Below are positions 8,443 to 18,822 of a stretch of 64,000 bases of DNA, piece after piece (within the stretch, counting starts at the first letter, position 1; each line of letters starts with the position of its first letter). Source of the DNA: Chondrinema litorale (lineage in GTDB: Bacteria; Bacteroidota; Bacteroidia; Cytophagales; Flammeovirgaceae). The stretch spans positions 496,001 through 560,000 of the forward strand of contig NZ_CP111044.1 in NCBI RefSeq assembly GCF_026250525.1, given 5' to 3'. The notes under the pieces were generated by a model. It saw only the letters and a program-made list of their open reading frames with translations. It did no database searches and was not told the origin of the DNA. Both the position numbers and the translations under genes were made by a program.

Positions 8443-10065
8443 TTAATCCAACTTCTTTTCTCCATCATAAAAATACACACCAGCAAGGTTCCACCTTTGC
8501 TTTAGCTTTTCAAGCTTGTCTTCAAAGTTTGTAAAATCTTTGTTTGCTAAATTAGTCCAACCTACTTCTGAATAAGCGGCTAGTCGAGGAAAAATTTGTC
8601 GCTCCAATTTTTCTTGTGTAGGTAACCACTCAGTCCACATCTGTGTGCCAAAACCAAGAATATATGAATGATATTTTTCTTCTAAACCTTCGGGTATGGG
8701 ATTAAATGCATAAGACTTTGAAAGTGGAGTTCGCTCAAACGTATAATCTAAATAAGTATCCCAATGGTTTGAGTTTACTACATTGTAGCCATCTTTTACT
8801 GCACGAGTAATTAAATTTAGGTCACCTTTCCAAAAATGTACAATGGCAGAATTTGCTAGTTTTTGTTCTACTTCTAGCGTTTTCTCTTGGTTTTCTTCGT
8901 GAATATTATCGCCCATAATTTCGTTCCAACCCATCATTCTTTTTCCCTTTGAGTCTATATAATTAGAAATCTGATTGGTAAAATAAACCTGCAAATCAAC
9001 TGGAGATTTAAGCCCGTTCTCTTTCATAAATTTTTGAACTTCCTCAGACTTTTCCCACGGTTCAAAGTTTACTTCATCACCTCCAATGTGTACCACCTCA
9101 CCCGGAAAGAGCGCGATTACTTCATCCAAAACATCTTTTAAAAATGTAATTACTTTTGGGTCTGCAATGTTGAAGGAATCGTCCATCTTGCCAAAAGTTT
9201 CAGGAACGGCTGTAGTAGTACCCAAAGAACCTAACCAAGGATAAGCCGCGACTGCTGCCATAGCATGGCCCGGCATCTCGATTTCAGGCACAATGGTTAT
9301 ATGTCTTTCAGTAGCATATTCAATAATCTCTTTTATTTGTTTTTGAGTATAAAAACCTTCGTGAGGTTCGCCAGTTCGCTTATCGCTTTTTCTTTCTGTT
9401 TGTGTGTCTGCTCGTTTCGAACCAATCTCTGTAAGCTTCGGATATTTCTTTATTTCTATGCGCCAACCTTGATCATCGGTTAAATGCCAATGAAAAGTAT
9501 TCATTTTTAAGAGAGCCATTTGGTCGAGTAATTTTTTCACTTCTTCACTCCCTTTAAAATGTCTCGATTCATCTAGCATAAAAGCTCGCCACGGAAACCT
9601 TGGTGTATCTGTGATTTTTATAGTTGGAATTAAAATATCAGCCGGTTGAGTGGAATACTCAAAATCTGTAGGGAGTAATTGCCTGAAAGATTGAACACCA
9701 TAAAACACACCAGTACTGCTTGCAGATTTTATAGAAACTTCATCTGTATTAATTAAAAGTATATAACCTTCTTCTCCGTATTGGCTCTTTAAAGTAGGAT
9801 CAATAGCTAGCGTAATTCCCTTACCTTTAGATTGTATTTTTGCGTTCTTATTAAATCCTTTTTTTAAAACATCAGCCAGAAAATTGACCTCGTTTTGCAG
9901 TTCTTTTGAAGCTATAATTTGGGTTTTAGTATTTAATGTAAATTCTCCTTCTCCCAATTCAATCTTATTTGGTTGAGGAATAATTTTGATATTCTTCTGC
10001 GCAAAAACAGAAGAACAACTAATGATAATAGCAAAAGCTATCAACTTTATGAGTTGCATATTCAA
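8443..10065 (-). CDS. Beta-N-acetylhexosaminidase, GH20
   Basis: Exo-acting enzyme that removes terminal beta-linked GlcNAc/GalNAc. A signal peptide (ending SSVFAQ) is followed by the GH20b domain (about 25-150) and the catalytic barrel (about 155-515). The barrel has WRAFMLDESRHF, FHWHLTDDQGWRIEI, PEIEMPGHA and the acid/base pair in HIGGDEVNFEPW (Asp/Glu near residues 329-330), plus the substrate tryptophans MGWNE and TQMWTEWL. At 540 residues it is full length. It is last in the minus-strand run that starts with SusC and is probably periplasmic, finishing oligosaccharides imported by the SusCD pair. Confidence 0.92.
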   Translation of the reverse strand: MNMQLIKLIAFAIIISCSSVFAQKNIKIIPQPNKIELGEGEFTLNTKTQIIASKELQNEVNFLADVLKKGFNKNAKIQSKGKGITLAIDPTLKSQYGEEGYILLINTDEVSIKSASSTGVFYGVQSFRQLLPTDFEYSTQPADILIPTIKITDTPRFPWRAFMLDESRHFKGSEEVKKLLDQMALLKMNTFHWHLTDDQGWRIEIKKYPKLTEIGSKRADTQTERKSDKRTGEPHEGFYTQKQIKEIIEYATERHITIVPEIEMPGHAMAAVAAYPWLGSLGTTTAVPETFGKMDDSFNIADPKVITFLKDVLDEVIALFPGEVVHIGGDEVNFEPWEKSEEVQKFMKENGLKSPVDLQVYFTNQISNYIDSKGKRMMGWNEIMGDNIHEENQEKTLEVEQKLANSAIVHFWKGDLNLITRAVKDGYNVVNSNHWDTYLDYTFERTPLSKSYAFNPIPEGLEEKYHSYILGFGTQMWTEWLPTQEKLERQIFPRLAAYSEVGWTNLANKDFTNFEDKLEKLKQRWNLAGVYFYDGEKKLD

Positions 10066-10143
10066 TTCTTTTTTAATCTAATTTTTATTAGAGATGATAT
10101 ATCTTTTAGGATCAAAGATGAGCTACTTGAAATCAATTTAAGG

Positions 10144-11694
10144 TTATTTTACCTTCATCAATCGATCGTATAATAATTGTATTGGCATTACTCTCAATTG
10201 ATTTTGATGTTCAATTTCTGTATCATACAAGAAACCTTTATTTAAAGCAGTGAATCTTCTATTAAGGGCTTTGGCATCTTTTAGTATTTTTTCAAGCTCG
10301 CTAACAAGCTCAGAAGTTTGAGCAATCGTAAAACTATCAGCATTGTATTTGGCTTCCACTCCTTTAAAATCGAGGTAATGCATTCTTAAATCTGCCATGA
10401 GTTTAAAATGTGCAAATTCTGATTGGTGTTTCTTTGGCTGAATGTCGTTTATCTGATCTCGTATTTTCCCGAAATCTTGCTGCATCTGTTCAACGCTCTC
10501 ACTTTTTTGCGGTTTCCCGTTAACAATTAATTCTGGAGGAACAGACAAAAATGCTAATAGTGTTTCGGTATCTTTCTGGTTTAAACCAAATTGATTTGCC
10601 GCATAATCAAGAATAAACTTATCTGTGTCGATTGGCTCTTTTGTCTTGATTGCTTCTCCATAACAAGCAATCAAAATATTAAAACCCGACATAGGATAAG
10701 TATTTCTTATCTGAACCATGCCCATTACATCATAGCCAACATCCCAAGTAAATCCATACAACCCAGAGGTAGACCAAGAAGTCATGATTAAACCTTTGTA
10801 CCCAGCTTTTCTAGGATATGGGATAAACTCTCGCTGATTTTCGAAATGCTTAGGCCAGTCGGTTACATACCAGTTGTCTGGATGGCTTCGAATTGAGGGT
10901 GCTCCCCAAAAAGTAAAACCCTTTGCTTGCAAGTCGGGAATATCTCCAAAATGATTGATTTTCCAGCCGTAATTCCAGTCTACAAAAATGGTTTCTTTGG
11001 GTAACTCATCGGCAGCTTCTGGGTGTTTGAGAATGATATCTGCCCACATCACTGGTTTTTTACCAAGTGAAATCACTATCTCAGCAATCATTTTCATGTG
11101 ATCTACAAAAAGTTTGGATTTTCCCTCTTCTGCTACTTTCTTTTGGCAAAGCTCACAATGACCTAAAAGATAAGTTTCATCACCACCAATATGAATGTAT
11201 TCTGAATTATGCATGGCAGCTAAATCTGAAAACAAATCGGTAAACAAAGCTTTACTTTCAGTGATTTTCATTGGGCAAATTTGGGAGATGTCTTTTCTAT
11301 CTTCTTTAAGATGACTATATCTTGTATTTCGAAGAATATACTCAACATGCCCGAGACTTTGTTGCAATGGAATTACCTTTATGCCAAGATTATCACAATA
11401 GGAAACAAACTCTTTTACCTCTTCTCGCGAATAAGAATATTTATTAGAAATAGCCGGATGTTTCTCAAATGGATAGGTTCCCTCCCATTCCATAACAAGG
11501 GTATTCATTCCCATTTCGGCAAGTTCATCTGCAAATTTTTTAAGTGCTTCAGGCGTCATCACCTGAATCCGTAAATCCAAATGAAAACCTTTTACCTTAA
11601 AACCTTCTGAGCTAGTTGTTTGAGCTTTTATTATAAAACTCACTGTTATTAAACAGTAGATAATTAGCGTATTAATAATATTTTTTAACTTCAT
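10144..11694 (-). CDS. GH20-superfamily hexosaminidase (divergent)
   Basis: Secreted (signal peptide ending IIKAQ). The catalytic signature is recognisable: GFHLDLRIQVMTPEAL, MGMNTLVMEWEGTYPF, VIPLQQSLGHVEY and the acid/base pair in YIHIGGDETYLLGHCELC (Asp/Glu near residues 172-173). The GH20b domain of the neighbouring enzyme is absent, so it belongs to the smaller hexosaminidase-D-like branch. A C-terminal helical tail (about 390-516) follows the barrel. Specificity probably differs from the other GH20, for instance in linkage or tolerance of substituents (inference). Same strand as, and 78 bases upstream of, the first GH20. Confidence 0.8.
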   Translation of the reverse strand: MKLKNIINTLIIYCLITVSFIIKAQTTSSEGFKVKGFHLDLRIQVMTPEALKKFADELAEMGMNTLVMEWEGTYPFEKHPAISNKYSYSREEVKEFVSYCDNLGIKVIPLQQSLGHVEYILRNTRYSHLKEDRKDISQICPMKITESKALFTDLFSDLAAMHNSEYIHIGGDETYLLGHCELCQKKVAEEGKSKLFVDHMKMIAEIVISLGKKPVMWADIILKHPEAADELPKETIFVDWNYGWKINHFGDIPDLQAKGFTFWGAPSIRSHPDNWYVTDWPKHFENQREFIPYPRKAGYKGLIMTSWSTSGLYGFTWDVGYDVMGMVQIRNTYPMSGFNILIACYGEAIKTKEPIDTDKFILDYAANQFGLNQKDTETLLAFLSVPPELIVNGKPQKSESVEQMQQDFGKIRDQINDIQPKKHQSEFAHFKLMADLRMHYLDFKGVEAKYNADSFTIAQTSELVSELEKILKDAKALNRRFTALNKGFLYDTEIEHQNQLRVMPIQLLYDRLMKVK

Positions 11695-11772
11695 CTCCTT
11701 CTTTTAAGTGAAATAGTCGAGCACTTGCTTATTAAACTTAGGCAATTATGCCTTTAAAAAAATAAGATTGAA

Positions 11773-12555
11773 TCAATAGATTTCAACTCGATCTATAATC
11801 ATTTCAGCTTCTTTGTTATCCGATGGATTTTGCCCTTGGAATAGCCATAAATTAATTTTTAATCGCTCTTCGCTATCTGGCGGAATGTTGTCGCCAGTGT
11901 AAGTCCAAGTGCTAATAATGTCTGTTTCATCTGGTTCTAAGGTGTGTCCATAAAAACTACCAAAATCTATTTTATCGGTTTGCCAATCGAAAAAATGGGT
12001 AGATAAATTATTCTCTAATTTCAGCTCGTACCTTTCCTTATTTCCAACTATATAAGACGGTTGCACCGCAAATTGAGAATCTTGATTTTCAGTATCAGAC
12101 CACTTCGAAAACTCGATATCAATTTCTTCTTCGTCATTCATATAAGTAAAAAGACCACCTACCACATTTTTGTCCAACTGATCTACTCGACTGCTCACAT
12201 AAAAAACATATTTGTTATATCCCATTGATGTGCGCAAAGAGATACCTGAACAGTACCAGTTACCTCCACTTTGTACAATTTTTAAATGCAATTTTCCCTC
12301 GTCGTCAACCCATACATTTTCTTCTGAATCAGAGAAGTAATTAGGGCCAGGCCCTAACTTCTCCTCATCAGATGTTCGTACAATCCATTCATAGCCGGAA
12401 AATTCTATTACTCGATTTTTCTTATCTATTTCGAGTATTTCTTCTTCCTCTTGAGCTTGAGAACAAGAGTTTAAATTCAAAAACAATATGGCAAGCATAT
12501 ACACAGCCGAAAAGTGCATTGGTTTCTTCCATCTCATCAATACTTTCCCCATCAT
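11773..12555 (-). CDS. GH16-type glycoside hydrolase lipoprotein
   Basis: Concanavalin-fold endo-glycanase candidate. A lipoprotein signal (LAILFLNLNSC) would place it on the outer membrane. The GH16 active-site pattern E-[IL]-D-x-E appears as EEIDIEFSKW (about residues 141-150), preceded by MGYNKYVFYVSSRV and followed by the FDWQTDKIDFGSFYGH strand. The protein is 260 residues. In the locus it would make the first endo cut at the cell surface, feeding SusCD and the GH20 enzymes. GH16 covers laminarin, agar, carrageenan, porphyran and poly-LacNAc/keratan; the two GH20 genes favour a HexNAc-containing chain, but sequence alone does not decide. Confidence 0.72.
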   Translation of the reverse strand: MMGKVLMRWKKPMHFSAVYMLAILFLNLNSCSQAQEEEEILEIDKKNRVIEFSGYEWIVRTSDEEKLGPGPNYFSDSEENVWVDDEGKLHLKIVQSGGNWYCSGISLRTSMGYNKYVFYVSSRVDQLDKNVVGGLFTYMNDEEEIDIEFSKWSDTENQDSQFAVQPSYIVGNKERYELKLENNLSTHFFDWQTDKIDFGSFYGHTLEPDETDIISTWTYTGDNIPPDSEERLKINLWLFQGQNPSDNKEAEMIIDRVEIY

Positions 12556-12565
12556 TTTTATTCTT

Positions 12566-14020
12566 TTATTGAATTGTAATGTTTACATCAAATGCTTCCA
12601 AACTTGAGCCTGCACGGTCTCTCGCTGAAAGCACTACCTTATCTGTTGAACCATTTCCATCATTAATGTATAGCAGGTTCATTACATCAATATCATTTTG
12701 GGTAAATCTATCTCCCACTTTTAATATGCTTGCTCCTTTCACTAACCAACCATTTTCGGGAACACTTTCAACTGTATAGATTACATCTTCGGCTGGTGCG
12801 CCTGTAACTTCTAACACATCATTACTCCAAGCAAATGTGCCACCTTGCTCTGCTGAGATACCTGTATTGGTTTCCATTTCTAGTAGGTTTGTACCAGACG
12901 AAATTGTAGCGATTAGCATAGGCATGTTTAAACTCGCATTTTCTTTAGAACCAAATTCGTCAGTTTCGTTACTTTCTTCTTCGGCATCTAACATCAAAGA
13001 AATTTTACCTGCATTTTCTAGAGACTGATAATAATCGGTGATGTTAAAGGCAAAGTATTCACCTGTTGCCAACTTCACCGAAGTGATTGTAGATATTGGA
13101 TCACTATCTGGAAATGGTGCATTATCCCAAGTTAAGCCCATTTCTGTCCAAGTGGTATCGGTAGCATACACATACAAAGGCACACCTTTACCATGTGTAA
13201 ATGAAATTGACATGCGTAATTCTAAATCTGTAATAACACCTTCTGTCTCGAACTCTGCCAAATCAAACATTAAGAATGGTCTCCTTTGATACAAACCACC
13301 ATCGCCAGATGCATTTTTCATGAGAATCTTTTCGGCACTACCAAAGTTTGTTCCTGATTGATTACCCCCGTTTATGTGAGTATCATAAAGAACAAAAAGA
13401 GTGTCTTTTACTATGGATGGATCAGGGGTAGTTAAATCGCCAGAAGGAGCAGAAAAATAAACAATTGAATTTACAATGTGTAAAACACCGTTTGTAGGCT
13501 CCAAATTAGAAGTTGAGATTTCCCATTGTGTACTTGTTCCTTCATTGATGAGACCAATAAAATTACTGTTATGAGAAAGGTACATTAACTGTCCATTTTC
13601 TGTTTCGTAAGGCAATGGCCTGTTGCTATCCATTAATTCTGGATCGGTAAAAATGACTCTGCCGTTCACTAAATGATACAAAAGTGCATTTCTTAAAATT
13701 GGAACTGGTACGTCTCCCAGACTACTATATGCGTTTGATTCCAGATATTCTTCAAACGCACTATTGGTTGGTGCTATAAAAGTTCGGGTGGTGCTGTCTG
13801 TGTAATAGTCTTGCAAACCTGCCAATTGAATGGCCTCAGCATATAAACTCAACGCTTCATTAGATTGAATATATTCCCAAGCGCTTACATCTAACACTCC
13901 AGTGGAGTTACTTTTTTGATATTCAAAGTCTTCTTGAATTTCGCAGCTATAAAGTCCGGCAAGAACTAACAGCATGAATACATTAAGCTTTGAATGTATA
14001 ATTATATTTAGTTTTTTCAT
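12566..14020 (-). CDS. Surface glycan-binding-type lipoprotein: FAS1 + DNRLRE + CSPG/cadherin-like
   Basis: Sits where SusE/SusF-type surface proteins are usually encoded, just after SusD. A lipoprotein signal (LVLAGLYSC) is followed by a FAS1 domain (about 45-215: RTFIAPTNSAFEEYL, LLYHLVNGRVIF, NGVLHIVNSIVYF). A DNRLRE/CBM96-like beta domain comes next (about 225-375: KDTLFVLYDTHINGG, TTWTEMGLTWDNAP, the 'W-N-x-x-P' hallmark). A CSPG/cadherin-type repeat closes it (about 395-484: VPENGWLVKGASILKVGDRF, DVMNLLYINDG). No catalytic motif is visible. A role in holding the polysaccharide at the surface is inferred from position and domains. Confidence 0.72.
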   Translation of the reverse strand: MKKLNIIIHSKLNVFMLLVLAGLYSCEIQEDFEYQKSNSTGVLDVSAWEYIQSNEALSLYAEAIQLAGLQDYYTDSTTRTFIAPTNSAFEEYLESNAYSSLGDVPVPILRNALLYHLVNGRVIFTDPELMDSNRPLPYETENGQLMYLSHNSNFIGLINEGTSTQWEISTSNLEPTNGVLHIVNSIVYFSAPSGDLTTPDPSIVKDTLFVLYDTHINGGNQSGTNFGSAEKILMKNASGDGGLYQRRPFLMFDLAEFETEGVITDLELRMSISFTHGKGVPLYVYATDTTWTEMGLTWDNAPFPDSDPISTITSVKLATGEYFAFNITDYYQSLENAGKISLMLDAEEESNETDEFGSKENASLNMPMLIATISSGTNLLEMETNTGISAEQGGTFAWSNDVLEVTGAPAEDVIYTVESVPENGWLVKGASILKVGDRFTQNDIDVMNLLYINDGNGSTDKVVLSARDRAGSSLEAFDVNITIQ

Positions 14021-14059
14021 TTTAAGATCTTGTTATTTGTGTCTAACAAATATTTCTAA

Positions 14060-15421
14060 CTATCTATAAAATTGATTTTGCTCAATATTAGGATTGCGAT
14101 TGATGGCATCCTCATGGATTGGCCAAACCAAATTTCCCTCATCGTTTAATCCATTAATAGGCTGCATCACTTCTATAGCTCTGCCAGTTCTTACCAGATC
14201 AAACCAGCGATGGCCTTCATAAGAAAGTTCGATGGAGCGCTCATGTAAAATGGCAGCTTCTACACTTCCATACATGCTTTCTGCATCAGCTTGATTAAGT
14301 TCTGGCAGACCAGCTCGATCTCTAATGGTATTAATCAAACTCAAAGCTTCATCTATTTCACCAAGTTGGTTGTGTGCTTCTGCTTTTAAAAGCATGATGT
14401 CTGCCAAGCGCAATAGCACGATGTTGTTTTCAGAAGGATCAGCGCTTTCATCGTTAAAACCTTCACCGAAAAACTTCCAGATTTTTCTAGGCTGTTCTTC
14501 TGTTACATCGTAAATTAAATCTTGTCTAAGATCACCTTCTTCAAATGAGTTTCTGAAAGTTTCACTTGGGAAATAATGGCTGTCTGACCCCAAAGCATAC
14601 AGCACACGCAAAAAGTTGGTTTGCGTTTCGTTGTATCCAATTTCGAAAATACTCTCATTAGAATAACCTGATGTAAATATTCTAGACCAATCGTTGATTG
14701 TAACCAATGAATAAGTCGTGTTTTCTAGAACGTTATTAGCTGTTTCAATCGCTAACTCATACTTATGCCTCCACATATACACATGGGTAAGCAAAGCATT
14801 TGCACTACCTTGCGTAAACAAAATACGGTCTCTGTCTCCACCAAAACTCTCCCTGCAATTTTCAGCAGCATAAATCAAATCTGCTTCTATCTGGTCTAAA
14901 ACTGCTTCTTTATCTGCTTTCTCCACAAACAATTCTTGTTCTACACTTTCGTAAGGTTCTGTAATAAGAGGAAGATCACCCCAAACTCTTACTCCATAAA
15001 AGTAAGCCAAAGCTCTTAAAGCTCTTGCCTGACCTGTAAGCTGCAAACCTGCTTCACTTTCACCATCAAAAACTGTAGGTATATACTTAATCGCATAGTT
15101 TGCACGACTAATTGTTTGGTAGAGTGTAGCCCAATTTGCTGAGTTAATTGTAGTATTTAGGTTGTTTTGAGTTAGTGCTAATGGATCACCTGAGTGATTT
15201 GTTGCAACTGCATCTGCCCTGCCTTCGCCCCAAAAAGAAAAGTTCACATACAGCGTAGATTGTAGTGCGTCGTAAATACCATAAACACCTGCCTGAGCAT
15301 CACTGGCAGTTTGGTAAAACCCCTGTGCAGAAAAACTACTTTCGGGTTCTTTATCCAAAATTTCGCAGGAGAACACATTTAGTAGCATTATCCCTAATAT
15401 GATTCTGATTAAATTTTTCAT
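14060..15421 (-). CDS. SusD/RagB-family glycan-binding lipoprotein
   Basis: Forms the lid of the outer-membrane SusC transporter and binds oligosaccharide. Lipoprotein signal MLLNVFSCEILDKEP; SusD-like N-terminal region with GVYGIYDALQ and the TPR-containing RALRALAYFYGVRVWGDLPL; SusD C-terminal motifs LLRLADIMLLKAEAHNQLGEIDEALSLIN are cut here as LLRLADIMLLKAEA and GEIDEALSLINTIRDRAGL, then LSYEGHRWFDLVRTG. At 453 residues it is complete. It lies 11 bases after susC, as in nearly all such loci, so the two are co-transcribed. Confidence 0.93.
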   Translation of the reverse strand: MKNLIRIILGIMLLNVFSCEILDKEPESSFSAQGFYQTASDAQAGVYGIYDALQSTLYVNFSFWGEGRADAVATNHSGDPLALTQNNLNTTINSANWATLYQTISRANYAIKYIPTVFDGESEAGLQLTGQARALRALAYFYGVRVWGDLPLITEPYESVEQELFVEKADKEAVLDQIEADLIYAAENCRESFGGDRDRILFTQGSANALLTHVYMWRHKYELAIETANNVLENTTYSLVTINDWSRIFTSGYSNESIFEIGYNETQTNFLRVLYALGSDSHYFPSETFRNSFEEGDLRQDLIYDVTEEQPRKIWKFFGEGFNDESADPSENNIVLLRLADIMLLKAEAHNQLGEIDEALSLINTIRDRAGLPELNQADAESMYGSVEAAILHERSIELSYEGHRWFDLVRTGRAIEVMQPINGLNDEGNLVWPIHEDAINRNPNIEQNQFYR

Positions 15422-15432
15422 TAGTTTCTTAT

Positions 15433-18400
15433 TTAAAGTCCTAATTTCAGTCCTATAATAATTGTCCTACTTTGTGGATATGAGCCTTCATCAATTCCTG
15501 CACGTAATCCATTATAAGAGTTTACATCCGGATCGTATCCTGTATATTTTGTCCAAGTAAGTAAGTTGGTAGCATTGATGTAGGCATCTACCGTGCTTAA
15601 GCCCAAGCGGTTTGTTAAACTAAAAGGCACACTATAGCGGAGGTTCACATTTTTTAATTTAATGTAAGAGCCATCTTCTACCCAGCGGCTTTGTACTCTG
15701 CTGTCAGACTGCATTGGGTCGTCGTATACCGGCTTAGGAAAATCGGTTACATCTCCTTGCTCGCGCCATCTGTTCAAGGCATCAGTTGATAGATTGTCAT
15801 ATCTTACTACAGAATTTCTCTGGTGGTTAATTTCACTATAAATATCATTACCATAAGAGAATTGGAAGAAAACATTTAGGCTAAAGTTTTTGTAAGAAAA
15901 TTCATTGCCAATTCCCCCGAAGAAATCCGGAACCGCATTTCCTATTACTTGTCTATCGTCTTCGTCTATGATATTATCTCCATTGAGATCATCCCAAATC
16001 GGATCTCCGCCTTCAAACTCTCTGCCTAATGCTCCGTTGGTTACTCCATTTACATTATCTTCATCACGTGCATATACGCCTTCAAACTTCCATCCATAGA
16101 ATGTTCCAATTGGCAAACCTTCTTTTAAGATATGATAGGTTCCATTTTGAATGTACCCATTGGTTAAAAGGTTATCTGGTAAATCTTTTACCTTATTGCG
16201 ATTGGTACTGATGTTAAAATTGGTATTCCATTGGAAGTCACCCACTAAATTTCTTGTACTTACCAAAATTTCAATCCCTTTGTTCTCTATACTTCCTATG
16301 TTTTGAGTGATGTAAGTGAAACCTGTAGTTCTTGGAATTGGCACATTATAAAGTAAATCGTTTGTTTCTTTTAAATATACATCTGCATTTAAAATCAATC
16401 TGTTATTTAAAAGGCCAAGGTCTAAACCAGCATTGTATTGAGTAGTGGTTTCCCAAGTTAAACCTGAGTTTGGCATAATTGAAGGTGCCGCACCAGAATA
16501 ATCTAGATAGTTGGTTCCTACTGCAAACTCACCTTGAGAAGTATAATTACCAATGGCTTCGTTACCCGTTTGACCAGCACTAAATCTCAGTTTTGCATCA
16601 CTTAAGAAAGTCCAGTTATCAAAGAGACTTTCTTCTGAAAATCTCCACCCTACAGATGCAGATGGGAAGTAACCAAAGCGTTTATCTTTACCAAATCTCG
16701 ATGAACCATCGGCACGCATATTTACTTCGAGTAAGTATTTCCCTTTGTAGTCGTAAGACACTCTACCAAAGTAAGATAGCATAGAATGCTCAGTGGTAAT
16801 ATTTACTTCTTGATTAGAGATAGTACCTGCTCCATTTAAGGTTCTTATATTATCACTTGGAAAATACATTCCATCTAATCCAGTACTTTCGTATTTCCAG
16901 TTTTGGAAACTCATACCCGCCAATGCACCTAGATTATGGTTTTCACCCAGTTTTTTCTGGTAGCTGAAATAGTTTTCGTTACCCCAAGTAATATTATTGA
17001 TTGCTCTTACTGCTCCTGTGTTGTAACCTTCGCGGTAATCCAGTGTAGAAGGGATAAACTCATCTTCTTTCATCGAAACATAATCGAGGTTGAGGTTACT
17101 TCTAAATTTCAATCCATCAATAATGTCGAATTCCAAATACTCACTGCCAATAATACGATTACTTTTATTTAGGTGAGTGGCTAACTCTGCCAAACCAACT
17201 GGGTTTCTTTTACCAAACTGATAACCATTCAATGAGCCATCTGGTAAATACATGGCATATGTTGGCGGGCGAATAAGTGCTTCCCTAACGACACTTAAAT
17301 TACCAGTACCACCAGCATTAATCCGATTGTTAACTCCATTTGTATAAGAAATACTTTGCCCAACTCGTATCTTCTCAGATACATTAAAATCTACATTTAA
17401 CCTAGAAGTCACTCTCTTATAATTGGAGTTAAGAATTACGCCATCTTGATCTAAAAATGAAGAACTCCAAGAATATTTCATGTTATCGGCACCGCCTCTT
17501 ACTGCAAAATCAATTTTGTACTGTGGAGCTACTCTGTAAAGTTCATCTTGCCAATCTACATCTCCGTTGTTTTTGGGATTTAACGAATCAATTACAGCCC
17601 AAGTAGGATCAACAGGATCGTCCATATTATTATAAGCATCAATAATTACCTGTCTGTATTGGCTGGCATTTAGCACATCTAATTTTCGAGTAACCTCACT
17701 TACTCCGCGGCTTACTTCTAAACTTACTTGCGCTTTGCCTTCTTCGCCTCTTTTGGTGGTAATCATAATTACACCATTGGCTGCACGTGAACCGTAAATA
17801 GCCGTTGAAGCAGCATCTTTCAAAACTTCTATAGAAACTATATCTCTCGGATTAATATCTGCTAGTGGATTTAACCCAAAGTTTTCTGTACCATTTAAAG
17901 AAGATAAACTATTAGATTCTATCGGAACTCCATCTACTACATAAAGCGGTGAGTTTCCAGAGTTTAAAGATGAATTACCTCTTACTCTTATAGACATGCC
18001 TCCACCCGGCGCACCTGAATTAGATACAACTTGCACACCAGCAGCTCTACCTTGTAGCACAGATATAGGGTCTTGTAAATTCATTTGATCTATATCGTCG
18101 CTACCTACAGAAACGACTGAGCCAGTCACATTTCTTTTCTTTTGCGTTCCATAACCCACTACCACAATCTCTTCTAGTTGGGCCATATCTGGGTTAAGTT
18201 TTACATTAATAGTAGATTGATTGCCTACTTCTACAGATTGGGTTTCAAACCCGATATAGCTAAATTGTAAAGTACTACCTTCGGAAACAACTAGTGAATA
18301 ATTACCATCAATATCTGATGTTGTACCTTCGTTGCTACCAGTTACTAGAATATTTACTCCCGGCAAGGGTTCTCCATCTTCGGCAGAAGATACATTCCCG

Positions 18401-18822
18401 GAGACTTTGAACTGGACTGTTTCATCTTTTACAAGTTCAGTACTGGCAATAGCATCTGGTGAGGTATCATCCACAACTATAATATCATTTATCCGCTTAA
18501 ACCGGACATTATATTTTTTTGCCAAGTTGATCAACACCTGCTCCAATGAAGCATTTTTTTCTTTTTCTGAAAGAGAGTTGATTTTGTTTTGCAGGGTTTT
18601 GGGAGTATACAGAAATCGGAATTCAGTCTGATTTTCAATTGCTCGGAAAGCATCTTGGATAGAAGCATCTTTAAGCTCAAAAGATACATAAACATCTTTT
18701 AAACTTTGGGCACTTCCAGTAGTACTCGCCAATAAAACTCCGCCAAAAAGGGTTTGTAGAAACCAGCCCATCAAAAATAATCTTGACATATAATAAATTT
18801 GTCTTAGTATCTTTAAATGCAT
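15433..18822 (-). CDS. SusC/RagA-family TonB-dependent outer-membrane transporter with STN domain
   Basis: Imports glycan fragments using TonB energy. Order: signal peptide (ending TGSAQS), STN/secretin-TonB short domain (about 50-100, FELKDASIQDAFRAIENQT), carboxypeptidase-regulatory-like domain (about 138-215, GNVSSAEDGEPLPGVNILV), plug (about 220-345, GYGTQKKRNVTGSV, IRVRGNSSLNSGNSPLYVVDG), and a beta-barrel to the C-terminus (ending TIIIGLKLGL). At 1129 residues it is full size. The STN domain is the part that talks to a FecR anti-sigma factor, and a FecR/sigma pair lies directly upstream, so the locus is probably induced by trans-envelope signalling when substrate binds. Confidence 0.93.
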   Translation of the reverse strand: MHLKILRQIYYMSRLFLMGWFLQTLFGGVLLASTTGSAQSLKDVYVSFELKDASIQDAFRAIENQTEFRFLYTPKTLQNKINSLSEKEKNASLEQVLINLAKKYNVRFKRINDIIVVDDTSPDAIASTELVKDETVQFKVSGNVSSAEDGEPLPGVNILVTGSNEGTTSDIDGNYSLVVSEGSTLQFSYIGFETQSVEVGNQSTINVKLNPDMAQLEEIVVVGYGTQKKRNVTGSVVSVGSDDIDQMNLQDPISVLQGRAAGVQVVSNSGAPGGGMSIRVRGNSSLNSGNSPLYVVDGVPIESNSLSSLNGTENFGLNPLADINPRDIVSIEVLKDAASTAIYGSRAANGVIMITTKRGEEGKAQVSLEVSRGVSEVTRKLDVLNASQYRQVIIDAYNNMDDPVDPTWAVIDSLNPKNNGDVDWQDELYRVAPQYKIDFAVRGGADNMKYSWSSSFLDQDGVILNSNYKRVTSRLNVDFNVSEKIRVGQSISYTNGVNNRINAGGTGNLSVVREALIRPPTYAMYLPDGSLNGYQFGKRNPVGLAELATHLNKSNRIIGSEYLEFDIIDGLKFRSNLNLDYVSMKEDEFIPSTLDYREGYNTGAVRAINNITWGNENYFSYQKKLGENHNLGALAGMSFQNWKYESTGLDGMYFPSDNIRTLNGAGTISNQEVNITTEHSMLSYFGRVSYDYKGKYLLEVNMRADGSSRFGKDKRFGYFPSASVGWRFSEESLFDNWTFLSDAKLRFSAGQTGNEAIGNYTSQGEFAVGTNYLDYSGAAPSIMPNSGLTWETTTQYNAGLDLGLLNNRLILNADVYLKETNDLLYNVPIPRTTGFTYITQNIGSIENKGIEILVSTRNLVGDFQWNTNFNISTNRNKVKDLPDNLLTNGYIQNGTYHILKEGLPIGTFYGWKFEGVYARDEDNVNGVTNGALGREFEGGDPIWDDLNGDNIIDEDDRQVIGNAVPDFFGGIGNEFSYKNFSLNVFFQFSYGNDIYSEINHQRNSVVRYDNLSTDALNRWREQGDVTDFPKPVYDDPMQSDSRVQSRWVEDGSYIKLKNVNLRYSVPFSLTNRLGLSTVDAYINATNLLTWTKYTGYDPDVNSYNGLRAGIDEGSYPQSRTIIIGLKLGL

